Shown: positions 51,109-58,348 of the stretch, one piece after another
How the letters are laid out: each line of letters opens with the position of its first letter
Numbering within the stretch: the first letter of the stretch is position 1
Assembly: GCA_036380875.1 (NCBI GenBank)
Contig: DASVDX010000022.1
Span: forward strand, 21,752 to 85,751
Length of the DNA stretch: 64,000 nt
Origin: ZC4RG17 sp036380875
Lineage (GTDB): Bacteria; Actinomycetota; Acidimicrobiia; Spongiisociales; ZC4RG35
Direction of reading: 5' to 3'
Position numbers and translations under genes: made by a program
Notes under the pieces: generated by a model
Databases searched by the model: none
Told to the model about the DNA's origin: nothing
What the model saw: the letters and a program-made list of their open reading frames with translations, nothing else

Positions 51109-51566
51109 CGCTCCCGGAGGCCTCGGTGGCGTGGGATTGGGAGCACGGTCCCACCGGGCGACTGTTGAAGATCGCTTACACGGCGGTGCGGCGAGAGTTG
51201 GACAAGCTGGCCCGGGCGGAGGGCCTCACTTCCGCCCAATGGAGCGCCCTGGGTGTGCTCCTCCACTTCCCTGGCGCCACCAACTCGGATCTCGAGGCGA
51301 TCCTCCTCGTCGAGCGGCCGAGCGTGACGAGCCTCATCAAGGGGTTGGAGCGTCACGGTTGGGTGGTGCGCCGGGACCATCCCGAGGACGCCCGCTCCAA
51401 GCAGTTCTTCCTCACTGAAAGGGGGCGAGAGCTGGCCGAGCGCACCCGCACCCTCGCCGAGGAGGCGGACCGGCGCATCCTGGGAAGCCTGGCCGACCGC
51501 GAAACCCGACAGCTGCGCCGGCTCCTGGCCAAGGTGGTCCGAGCCAGCGGGGTGCCTCTGCCGTGA
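51105..51566 (+). CDS. MarR-family transcriptional regulator
   Basis: The 153-residue product is a winged-helix MarR protein: LTSAQWSALGVLLHFPGATNSDLEAILLVERPSVTSLIKGLERHGWVVRR, with the wing DHPEDARSKQFFLTERG and dimerisation helices at both ends. It is translationally coupled to DoxX (ATGA). It probably represses its own operon through the 50698-50715 palindrome in response to a small aromatic or redox signal. Confidence 0.92.
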   Translation: MTLPEASVAWDWEHGPTGRLLKIAYTAVRRELDKLARAEGLTSAQWSALGVLLHFPGATNSDLEAILLVERPSVTSLIKGLERHGWVVRRDHPEDARSKQFFLTERGRELAERTRTLAEEADRRILGSLADRETRQLRRLLAKVVRASGVPLP

Positions 51567-51607
51567 TCCGGCTTCGATCGGTCGTCACGATGATGGTTCC
51601 TAGAATC

Positions 51608-51621
51608 TGCAACCGATTGCA
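51608..51621. promoter_or_regulatory. LacI-type operator, exact consensus match
   Basis: TGCAACCGATTGCA fits TGNAANCGNTTNCA at every position. A TAGAAT -10-like box (51601-51606) sits directly upstream, and the oxidoreductase ATG is 21 bases downstream. Confidence 0.75.
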
Positions 51622-51642
51622 GGCTTTGGTAGGCTCGCAGTC

Positions 51643-52026
51643 ATGCTGGATTCCAAGGCCATCGATCTCCTCCGCGGGGCGAACTACGCCGCCCTCACCA
51701 CCCTCATGCCCGACGGCCACCCGCAGACCCAGATCGTGTGGGTCGACACCGACGGTGAGCACGTCCTGGTGAACACCGAGCGGCATCGGCAGAAGGCACG
51801 TAACGTGCAGCGCGACCCGCGGGTGACGGTGTTGGTGTGGGACCGCAACGACATGTGGAAACGCGCCGAGATCCGCGGCGAGGTGGTGGAGATCGTCGGG
51901 GGCCCGGAAGGCCGAGAGATGATCGATCGACTTTCGAACAAGTACCTGGGTCACGACTATCGCAACCCGATCCAGACAGAGCGGGTCACCCTGAAGATCG
52001 CTCCCCGCCGCGTCCTGGTGTCGTGA
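51643..52026 (+). CDS. PPOX-class (F420-dependent type) oxidoreductase
   Basis: This 127-residue split-barrel protein has YAALTTLMPDGHPQTQIVWVD, HRQKARNVQRDPRVTVLVWD and a C-terminal VTLKIAPRRVLV. Short actinobacterial members of this family bind F420, sometimes FMN or heme. The gene begins just after an operator and overlaps the amidohydrolase start (GTGA), so the two form an operon. Confidence 0.88.
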   Translation: MLDSKAIDLLRGANYAALTTLMPDGHPQTQIVWVDTDGEHVLVNTERHRQKARNVQRDPRVTVLVWDRNDMWKRAEIRGEVVEIVGGPEGREMIDRLSNKYLGHDYRNPIQTERVTLKIAPRRVLVS

Positions 52027-53609
52027 CTCCGGATCTCCTCGTTGCCGGCGGTCCGATCTGGACCGGTTCTCGAACGGTCGAGGCGGTCGGGATCTCCGGC
52101 GGCCGGGTCGTCGCTGCCGGGGCGAGGGACGACGTCCAGTCGGCGCTCCGCAGGGGCTGGCAGGAGATCGACCTCCAAGGTCGGCGCGCCATCCCGGGGC
52201 TCATCGACTCCCACGTCCACGTGCTGCGGGCCGGGCTGACGTGGAACGACATCGTCCGCTGGGATGACATCACATCACTGGCGGCAGGTTTGGAGCGGAT
52301 CCGAGAGGCGGCCGAGTCTCGCCCCGGATCCACCTGGATTCGCGTGCTGGGCGGATGGCACCCGGGCCGCTTCGCCGAAGGGAGAGGGCCAACCCGGGGT
52401 GAGCTCGACTCCGTCGGGGGCGAGCATCCCGTCTACGTCCAGCTCCTGTACGAGGAGGGAGTCCTCAACTCGAAAGGGCTCGAGCTGGTCCTCGCCGATG
52501 GGGAGGTGCCCGGTGTGGAGCGCGACGACGAGGGTCGGCCGACCGGCAAGATCACCGGTCAGCCGGCGTTCGGCCGGGTGCTCTCGCTCTTCGAGCGCCC
52601 CAGCTTCTCCGAGCAGAAGGCATCCACGCAGGCGCTGGTGGCCGACTTCCTGTCACGAGGTGTCACCGGTGCCATCGACCCTGGCGGCTTCGGGATCACC
52701 CCGGAGTCGTACAACGCCATGTTCGATCTGTGGCGCAACGACCAACTCGACATGCGCATCCGGCTCTACCTGGTGCCGCAGGGCCGGGGCAACGAACTCG
52801 CCGACGTTCGCAACTGGGTCCGCTACGTCCAGCCCGGCTTCGGGGACGACATGCTCCGCTACGTCGGGATGGGAGAGATCGTCAGCTTCGCCTGCCACGA
52901 CATGGAGGGTGTGCGACCCTTCGAGGTGACCGAGGAGGCGAAACGGGAGCTCCTCGAGGCGGTCGACGTGCTGGCCGAGCACGGCTGGCCGGTCCACCTC
53001 CACGCCATCTTCGACACCACGATCTCGGCGGTGCTGGACGTCCTCGAAGAGGTCGACCGCAAGCACGGTCTTCCGGGACGGCGGTTCTCCCTGGCTCACG
53101 CCGAGGCGATCAGCCGCCCGAACCTGGAACGGGTCCGGCGCCTGGGGATGGGACTCGCCATCCAGAACCGCCTCATCTACCGCTGCGCCGATTCCGCCGC
53201 CCTGTGGGGAGAAGAAGCGGCGGCGAACGCTCCGCCGCTCGGGGATGTCCTCGAGATGGGCATCCCGCTCGGGGCCGGCACCGACGCCACCGTCGTCACC
53301 CCGCACGACCCGTGGCTGGCGATCTGGTGGCTCGTCACCGGGGAGTCGTTCGACGGCGCCCCGCCCCGGGCCGCCCGTCACCGCCTGTCGACAGAGCAGG
53401 CTCTCGTGGCCTACACGCGGGGGAGTGCCTGGTTCAGCTTCGAAGAAGGCCAGCGGGGCCACTTGGAGCCGGGGGCTTTGGCTGATGTCGCCGTGTTGTC
53501 GGCCGACCCCTTCGAAGTCGATCCGGCCGATCTGCCGAGCATCTACTCGGAGTTGACGCTGGTGGGAGGAAAGCCAGTCCACACCGGCCCGGCCTACGCC
53601 GGCCTATGA
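52023..53609 (+). CDS. Amidohydrolase family protein (YtcJ-like)
   Basis: The GTG overlapping the preceding stop gives 528 residues. GLIDSHVHVLRAG holds the HxH ligands. VHLHAIFDTT and SLAHAEAISRP supply further histidines, and LGAGTDATVVTPHDPW the catalytic Asp. EPGALADVAVLSADPF is the usual C-terminal strand. YtcJ-type enzymes hydrolyse amides, formamides or carbamates. The 3' end overlaps the convergent dehydrogenase by 16 bases. Confidence 0.88.
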   Translation: MTPDLLVAGGPIWTGSRTVEAVGISGGRVVAAGARDDVQSALRRGWQEIDLQGRRAIPGLIDSHVHVLRAGLTWNDIVRWDDITSLAAGLERIREAAESRPGSTWIRVLGGWHPGRFAEGRGPTRGELDSVGGEHPVYVQLLYEEGVLNSKGLELVLADGEVPGVERDDEGRPTGKITGQPAFGRVLSLFERPSFSEQKASTQALVADFLSRGVTGAIDPGGFGITPESYNAMFDLWRNDQLDMRIRLYLVPQGRGNELADVRNWVRYVQPGFGDDMLRYVGMGEIVSFACHDMEGVRPFEVTEEAKRELLEAVDVLAEHGWPVHLHAIFDTTISAVLDVLEEVDRKHGLPGRRFSLAHAEAISRPNLERVRRLGMGLAIQNRLIYRCADSAALWGEEAAANAPPLGDVLEMGIPLGAGTDATVVTPHDPWLAIWWLVTGESFDGAPPRAARHRLSTEQALVAYTRGSAWFSFEEGQRGHLEPGALADVAVLSADPFEVDPADLPSIYSELTLVGGKPVHTGPAYAGL

Positions 53610-54493
53610 CCTCCCTCCCGCAACAGAGCGGCCAGGCCGCTCATGTCGTCGGGCCCCATCCCGGCGTCGACCGCTCGTCTCGTCAATTCGGCGGTGGCGG
53701 CGAGTTGCTCCACAGGGGCGCCGACCCGCTCGGCCAGACCGAGGATGAGCTCGAGATCCTTCGCCACCAGATCGAGGCTGAACGCCACCGGCACCTCGCC
53801 CGGCCGTTCGAACGCCTGCCGCTTGTACAGGAGAAACGGCGACGCCGCGGCGCTGTTGGCGAACACCTCGTAGGCCTTCTCGCGTTCGACGCCTGCCTTC
53901 TCCGCCAGGACGAGCGCCTCGGAGATGGCGAGGTTGGTGGCGTGGACGAGGGAGTTCACTGCGAGCTTTATCGTCGCTCCCGTGCCGTTGGCGCCGAGGT
54001 GGAACACTGTCTTCGAGTAGGTGTCGATGACGGGTTTCGCCTTGTCCAGAGCTGTGGCGTCGCCGCCCACCATCGACGTGAGGGCTCCCTGTTCGAGGAG
54101 CGACACGCTTCCCGACACCGGGGCGTCCAAGAGCCACGCTCCCGCCTCCCGGTAGCGGGGCGCGATGGAGGTGATCGTCTCGGGGTCCACGGTGCTCGTC
54201 TCCACCACCACCGCTCCGGACCCGATGCCGTCGAGGATCCCTCCCGCTCCGGCGTGGGCTGCCTCCAGAGCGGCGTCGTCGGCCAGGCTGCACACCACGA
54301 CCTCGGCCGAGGCGGCGGCGTCAGCGGCGCTGCCCGCCACCTCGGCGCCGATCTCCTCTGCCACGGCGGCAGCTCTCTCGGGCGTTCGGTTCCACACCAC
54401 CGTCTGGAAGCCGGCGCCGGCGATACGGCGGGCCATCGCCGACCCCATGCGCCCCATCCCGATGACGCTCACGGTGCCGATTTCGTCGGTCAT
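53594..54493 (-). CDS. NAD(P)-dependent oxidoreductase, 3-hydroxyisobutyrate dehydrogenase family (second copy)
   Basis: The start at MTDEIGTVSVIGMGRMGSAMA gives 299 residues. The cofactor loop VIGMGRMG, the substrate motif VVETSTVDPET, DAPVSGSV, and the catalytic Lys in TIKLAVNSLVHATN are present. It is a family relative of 30304-31239, but at this distance the two are not near-identical. It is transcribed alone on the minus strand, with an operator at 54554-54567 about 60 bases upstream. Confidence 0.9.
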   Translation of the reverse strand: MTDEIGTVSVIGMGRMGSAMARRIAGAGFQTVVWNRTPERAAAVAEEIGAEVAGSAADAAASAEVVVCSLADDAALEAAHAGAGGILDGIGSGAVVVETSTVDPETITSIAPRYREAGAWLLDAPVSGSVSLLEQGALTSMVGGDATALDKAKPVIDTYSKTVFHLGANGTGATIKLAVNSLVHATNLAISEALVLAEKAGVEREKAYEVFANSAAASPFLLYKRQAFERPGEVPVAFSLDLVAKDLELILGLAERVGAPVEQLAATAELTRRAVDAGMGPDDMSGLAALLREGGHRPA

Positions 54494-54553
54494 CTCGCCT
54501 CTCCTTTGGTCGTTGTCTGCCCGGGTTCGCCGTGCCACGTTCTCCCCAGGAGC

Positions 54554-54567
54554 CGCAAGCGATTGCA
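54554..54567. promoter_or_regulatory. LacI-type operator before the second hydroxyacid dehydrogenase
   Basis: CGCAAGCGATTGCA matches all but the first consensus base and contains GCAAnCGnTTGC. It lies 61 bases upstream of the minus-strand ATG at 54493. Confidence 0.65.
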
Positions 54568-54632
54568 GCCCGGTCTATCCTCTGGGAGCGGCACTTGCCG
54601 GAGGGAACCACATTTGTCCTGATCCGGGGAAC

Positions 54633-54646
54633 GGCAAACGTTTGAA
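54633..54646. promoter_or_regulatory. LacI-type operator before the M24-E1 operon
   Basis: GGCAAACGTTTGAA contains CAAACGTTTG, as at 34276-34289. A TAGAGT box (54652-54657) follows it, and the ATG at 54685 is 39 bases downstream. Confidence 0.65.
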
Positions 54647-54684
54647 GTCATTAGAGTGCAACCTTAGAGAGAAGGAGATGAACC

Positions 54685-55938
54685 ATGTCTGAGTTCCCCG
54701 TTGCTACAACTCCCGCTCCCGGCGTGATGGCGGTGGACTGGGAGCAGCGGGTCGACTTCGAGCGCCTTCGCCAATACCGGCTCGACCGGGCGCGTCGTCA
54801 GATGGAAGAAGACGACCTGGGTGCTCTGCTCCTCTTCGAGACTTCGAACATCCGTTACGTGACGTCCACCCAGATCGGCTACTGGGCGTTCAACAAGGGC
54901 GAACGCTGGGCGCTCTTGACTCGCAACGGTCGGCCTCGGATCTGGGACTTCGGCTCGGCGGCCAAGGCCCATCGCATCCAACTTCCTCACATGTTCGACC
55001 AGGAGAACTCGGTGGGCGGCAACACCGGTCTCCAGGGAGCCATCGGCCCCGAGGCCGGGCTCCACGCCCGGGCCGCCAAGGAGATCGCCGACGTCCTCCG
55101 CGACGAGGGCCTCGAGAACGAGAGACTCGGCGTCGACATGGCCGAGACTGCCGTCTTCCTCGCCCTGCAGAAGGAAGGTCTCAACGTCGTCGACGGCCAG
55201 CAGACCATGATGAAGGCCCGGGAGATCAAGAGCCCAGACGAGATCGTCCTCCTCACCCAGGCCTCGGCGATGGTCGATGGCGTCTACCAGGACATCTTCG
55301 AGGCGCTGAAGCCGGGGGTCCGCGAGTCCGATATCGTCGCCCTCGCCCACGCCCGCCTCTTCGAGATGGGATCGGAGTTCGTCGAGGCGATCAACTCGAT
55401 CGCCGGGGAGCGTTGCTCGCCGCATCCGCACGTGTTCTCCGACCGGATGATCCGCCCAGGAGACCAGGCTTACTTCGACATCATCCACGCCTACAACGGC
55501 TACCGCACCTGCTACTACCGGACGTTCGTGGTGGGGCGGGCCACCCAGGCCCAGCGCGACGCCTTCAAGCAGGCTCGGGAGTGGATGGACGCTGCCATCG
55601 AACTGGTGCGGCCGGGCAACACCACCGACATGATCGCCAAGGTGTGGCCCGAGGCCCACGAGTTCGGCTTCCAGGACGAGATGGACGCCTTCGGCCTCCA
55701 GTTCGGCCACGGTGTGGGCGTCGGCCTCCACGAACGGCCGATCATCAGCCGCCTCAACTCGATCGACGACCCGATCGAGATCAAGGAGGGCATGTACTTC
55801 GCCCTCGAGACGTATGCTCCCGCCAAGGACGGTAGGTCGGCGGCTCGTATCGAGGAGATGATGGTGGTCACCAAGGACGGACCGCAGATCACCACCCTGT
55901 TCCCATGCGAGGAGTTGATGGTCGCCAATGAGTACTGA
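54685..55938 (+). CDS. M24-family (pita-bread fold, Xaa-Pro peptidase-like) protein
   Basis: This 417-residue protein has a creatinase-like N-terminal domain and an M24 catalytic domain. Metal ligands are visible as the Asp in AYFDII, the His in FGHGVGVGLHERP, the Glu in ALETYAP and the Glu in ARIEEM. The second Asp of the usual DxxxxxxxxxxD pair appears replaced: the segment reads YRTCYYRTF where most members have YxSDxTRTF. M24 enzymes include peptidases, creatinase, ectoine hydrolase and the DMSP lyase DddP, so it may not be a peptidase. It overlaps E1-alpha by 11 bases. Confidence 0.85.
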   Translation: MSEFPVATTPAPGVMAVDWEQRVDFERLRQYRLDRARRQMEEDDLGALLLFETSNIRYVTSTQIGYWAFNKGERWALLTRNGRPRIWDFGSAAKAHRIQLPHMFDQENSVGGNTGLQGAIGPEAGLHARAAKEIADVLRDEGLENERLGVDMAETAVFLALQKEGLNVVDGQQTMMKAREIKSPDEIVLLTQASAMVDGVYQDIFEALKPGVRESDIVALAHARLFEMGSEFVEAINSIAGERCSPHPHVFSDRMIRPGDQAYFDIIHAYNGYRTCYYRTFVVGRATQAQRDAFKQAREWMDAAIELVRPGNTTDMIAKVWPEAHEFGFQDEMDAFGLQFGHGVGVGLHERPIISRLNSIDDPIEIKEGMYFALETYAPAKDGRSAARIEEMMVVTKDGPQITTLFPCEELMVANEY

Positions 55939-57001
55939 GACGTTCGACCCGCAGCTGCTCGACTACGCCAACCGTCCGCCGCGGCTGCCATCGCCTCCCA
56001 ACGAAGAGAACGATCGGCTCGACATCCCCCTCGACCAGAGGATCCGCATGTACGAGTTGCAGCAAGAGCTGCGGCAGTTCGAGAAGCGGGCCTACGACCT
56101 GTTCATGCAGAACCTGGTCAAGGGAACCAGCCACCTCTCATTGGGAATGGAGGCGGTGGCGACGGGCTTCGCCATGGCGATGCGGCCCGACGACTACACC
56201 TTCGCCACCTACCGCGGTCATGCGCACACGCTCGCCCGCGGCGTGCCCATGGGCCCGGTGATGGCCGAGCTGTTGGGCCGCCGCAGCGGCCTGCTGGGCG
56301 GAAAGGGCGGGTCCATGCACCTCACCTCGGTGGAACACGGGATGATGGGCTCGTACGCCATCATTGGGGCCCACCTGTGCATCGCCAACGGTGCCGCCTG
56401 GTCGGCCCAGATGCGGGGAAGCGACCAGGTCACGGTGGCGTTCTTCGGCGACGGAACCACCAACATCGGCGCCTTCCACGAGGCGGTGAACTTCGCCGCG
56501 GTCTGGAACCTTCCGATCGTGTTCGTGTGCGAGAACAACCTCTACATGGAGTACACGCCGATCGACCTGGTGACGCCGGTGAAGAACCCTGCCGCCGACC
56601 GGGCCTCTGCCTACGGGCTGGAGCGGATCGTTGTCGACGGCAACGACGCCGATGAGGTGTACGTCACCGCCAAGCGTCTGATCGAGCAGGCTCGCTCCGG
56701 TGGCGGACCTTCGATGGTGGAGGCCGTCACGTACCGTCATGGCGGTCACTCCCGGGCCGACCCAGGCAAGTACCGTCCCAAGGAAGAGGTCGAGGCCTGG
56801 CTGCAGCGCGACCCCCTGACTATCTACCACCAGCGGCTTCTCCGGCTCGGAGTCCCTGAGATCGACTTGACCAACATCGCTCAGGACGTAGCCCGCCGCG
56901 TCGACGAAGCGACCGAGTTCGCCAAGTCGAGCCCGCCCCCGAGCCCGGAGAGCCTCATGACCGACGTGTGGGCCGATGGAGGTTCTTCATGGCGGAGATG
57001 A
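55928..57001 (+). CDS. Thiamine-dependent dehydrogenase E1 alpha subunit (pyruvate/acetoin dehydrogenase type)
   Basis: The product is 357 residues. The thiamine diphosphate motif is GDGTTNIGAFHEAVNFAAVW ending with ENN about 30 residues later. SHLSLGMEAVATG, YRGHAHTLARG and GGKGGSMH precede it. The conserved RxGGHSRADPGKYR loop lies near the C-terminus. It decarboxylates a 2-oxo acid or cleaves acetoin, together with the beta subunit at 56989. It is translationally coupled to both neighbours. Confidence 0.92.
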   Translation: MSTETFDPQLLDYANRPPRLPSPPNEENDRLDIPLDQRIRMYELQQELRQFEKRAYDLFMQNLVKGTSHLSLGMEAVATGFAMAMRPDDYTFATYRGHAHTLARGVPMGPVMAELLGRRSGLLGGKGGSMHLTSVEHGMMGSYAIIGAHLCIANGAAWSAQMRGSDQVTVAFFGDGTTNIGAFHEAVNFAAVWNLPIVFVCENNLYMEYTPIDLVTPVKNPAADRASAYGLERIVVDGNDADEVYVTAKRLIEQARSGGGPSMVEAVTYRHGGHSRADPGKYRPKEEVEAWLQRDPLTIYHQRLLRLGVPEIDLTNIAQDVARRVDEATEFAKSSPPPSPESLMTDVWADGGSSWRR

Positions 57002-57963
57002 GCTATCGCGATGCGGTCGCGTACGGGATCGCCCAGGAGATGCGGCGGGATCCCCGCCTGGTGATGCTGGGCGAGGACATCGCTGCCGCCGGAGGCGTGT
57101 TCAAGACCACCGTCGGGTTGCTCGAGCAGTTCGGGCCCGACCGGATCCGTGACACCCCGATCGCCGAGCAGGCCATCCTCGGCGCGGCGATGGGGGCGGC
57201 CATGACCGGCATCCCGGTGATCGCCGAGATCATGTTCTCGGACTTCATCGCCGTCTGCTTCGACATCCTCGCCAATCAGATGGCCAAGACCCGCTACATG
57301 ACCGGCGGGCAGGTGACGGTCCCGGTCGTGATCCGGACCCACAACGGCGGCGGCTCCCGCTTCGGGGCTCAGCACTCCCAGTCGGTGGAGAACTGGTGCA
57401 TGATGATCCCCGGGCTCAAAGTCGTCGCTCCGTCGACACCCCGGGACGTCGTGGGCCTGCTCGCGGCTTCGGTGCGTGACCCGGACCCCGTCGTGTTCCT
57501 CGAGCACAAGTCGCTGCTCGCCACCAAGGGCGAAGTGCCCGAGGGAGAGATCGTCGACGAGTTGGGTGTGGCCAAGGTCGTCCGCGAGGGCACCGACTGC
57601 ACGATCGCCGCTCTCGCTCTCATGGTGCCCCGTGCGCTGCAAGCGGCAGAGCGTCTCGCCGAGGAAGGGATCTCCGCCGAGGTGATCGACGTGCGGACTC
57701 TCGTTCCCCTCGACACCCAGACCATCCTCGACTCGGTGGCCAAGACCAGCCGGCTCTTCACGGTCGAGGAGAACCCGCGCCTGTGCGGCTGGGGAGCCGA
57801 GGTGGCTTCGATCGTCAGCCATGAGGCGTTCTGGGATCTCGACGGGCCGGTCGTGCGGATCACCACTCCCCACATCCCGCTGCCTGCGGCCGAGACACTG
57901 GAGGACATGGCCATCCCCAGCGTCGACCGGATCTACAAAGAGATCGTCGAGGCGATGGACTGA
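56989..57963 (+). CDS. Thiamine-dependent dehydrogenase E1 beta subunit
   Basis: ATG 56989, with GGAGG upstream, gives 324 residues. MSYRDAVAYGIAQEMRRDPRLVMLGEDI, TPIAEQAILGAAMGAAMTG and a C-terminal transketolase domain (DVRTLVPLDTQTILDSVAKT, AAETLEDM) are typical. It overlaps E1 alpha by 13 bases. No E2 acyltransferase or E3 gene follows. The next 80 bases lead straight into a duplicated fragment of the GNAT gene. Either the complex borrows E2/E3 from elsewhere or the operon was truncated. Confidence 0.92.
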   Translation: MAEMSYRDAVAYGIAQEMRRDPRLVMLGEDIAAAGGVFKTTVGLLEQFGPDRIRDTPIAEQAILGAAMGAAMTGIPVIAEIMFSDFIAVCFDILANQMAKTRYMTGGQVTVPVVIRTHNGGGSRFGAQHSQSVENWCMMIPGLKVVAPSTPRDVVGLLAASVRDPDPVVFLEHKSLLATKGEVPEGEIVDELGVAKVVREGTDCTIAALALMVPRALQAAERLAEEGISAEVIDVRTLVPLDTQTILDSVAKTSRLFTVEENPRLCGWGAEVASIVSHEAFWDLDGPVVRITTPHIPLPAAETLEDMAIPSVDRIYKEIVEAMD

Positions 57964-58043
57964 CCCGGGTTCATCCGTAGAGGACCACGACAGCCAGCGG
58001 GCGCCGCTCGCACGTCGTCGCCAGGCCGATACCCGACTGCCGG

Positions 58044-58138
58044 TCAGCGGATCGCCTGGCGCGACGCCCGGCGGAATTCGCCTTCGAGCATCGAGTACAG
58101 GGTGTGGTCCACCCAGTTGCCGCGGATCAGCAGCTCCT
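58044..58138 (-). repeat. Left copy of the 95-bp direct repeat: detached GNAT 3' end
   Basis: These 95 bases match 60064-60158 with one difference (C at 58065, T at 60085). Read on the minus strand they encode the last 31 codons of the GNAT protein through the stop codon. The difference changes GCG to GCA, both alanine. Similarity stops exactly at the stop codon on the outer side and fades after 58138 on the inner side, where the next codon would change Glu to Gln. Confidence 0.9.
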
Positions 58139-58348
58139 GCCGCGGTCGGTGGTTAATGGGCCCCAGCCCGCCATGGTGTGAATAGGTTCTAGAGGGCTAG
58201 CAAAGTCAATGGATTAGTGGTCGACTCCAGCTAGCTGCATCGCGGATCGGGCATTTCTTCCGGACGCGCCGGTCACCTCGTTCTTCTCAACTTCGCGTAC
58301 TAGGGCGCCGATTTGAGGGGACAGCTCGGCATCAAGGAGCTATTGGAC
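58139..58348 (+). other. Leader region of the RT gene, no protein-coding gene seen
   Basis: These 210 bases lie between the repeat and the RT start and are less GC-rich than the flanking host genes. They include GCTAGC-type short inverted repeats around 58195 and 58235 and an AAGGAG ribosome-binding site (58334-58339) shortly before the RT ATG. Some defence RTs use a neighbouring non-coding RNA, and this is the larger of the two places where one could lie. I cannot fold it reliably by eye. Confidence 0.4.

Noticed and set aside
58313..58348. TTG 58313 as the RT start
   Set aside because: No ribosome-binding site precedes it, whereas ATG 58349 has AAGGAG at good spacing and gives the usual N-terminus.
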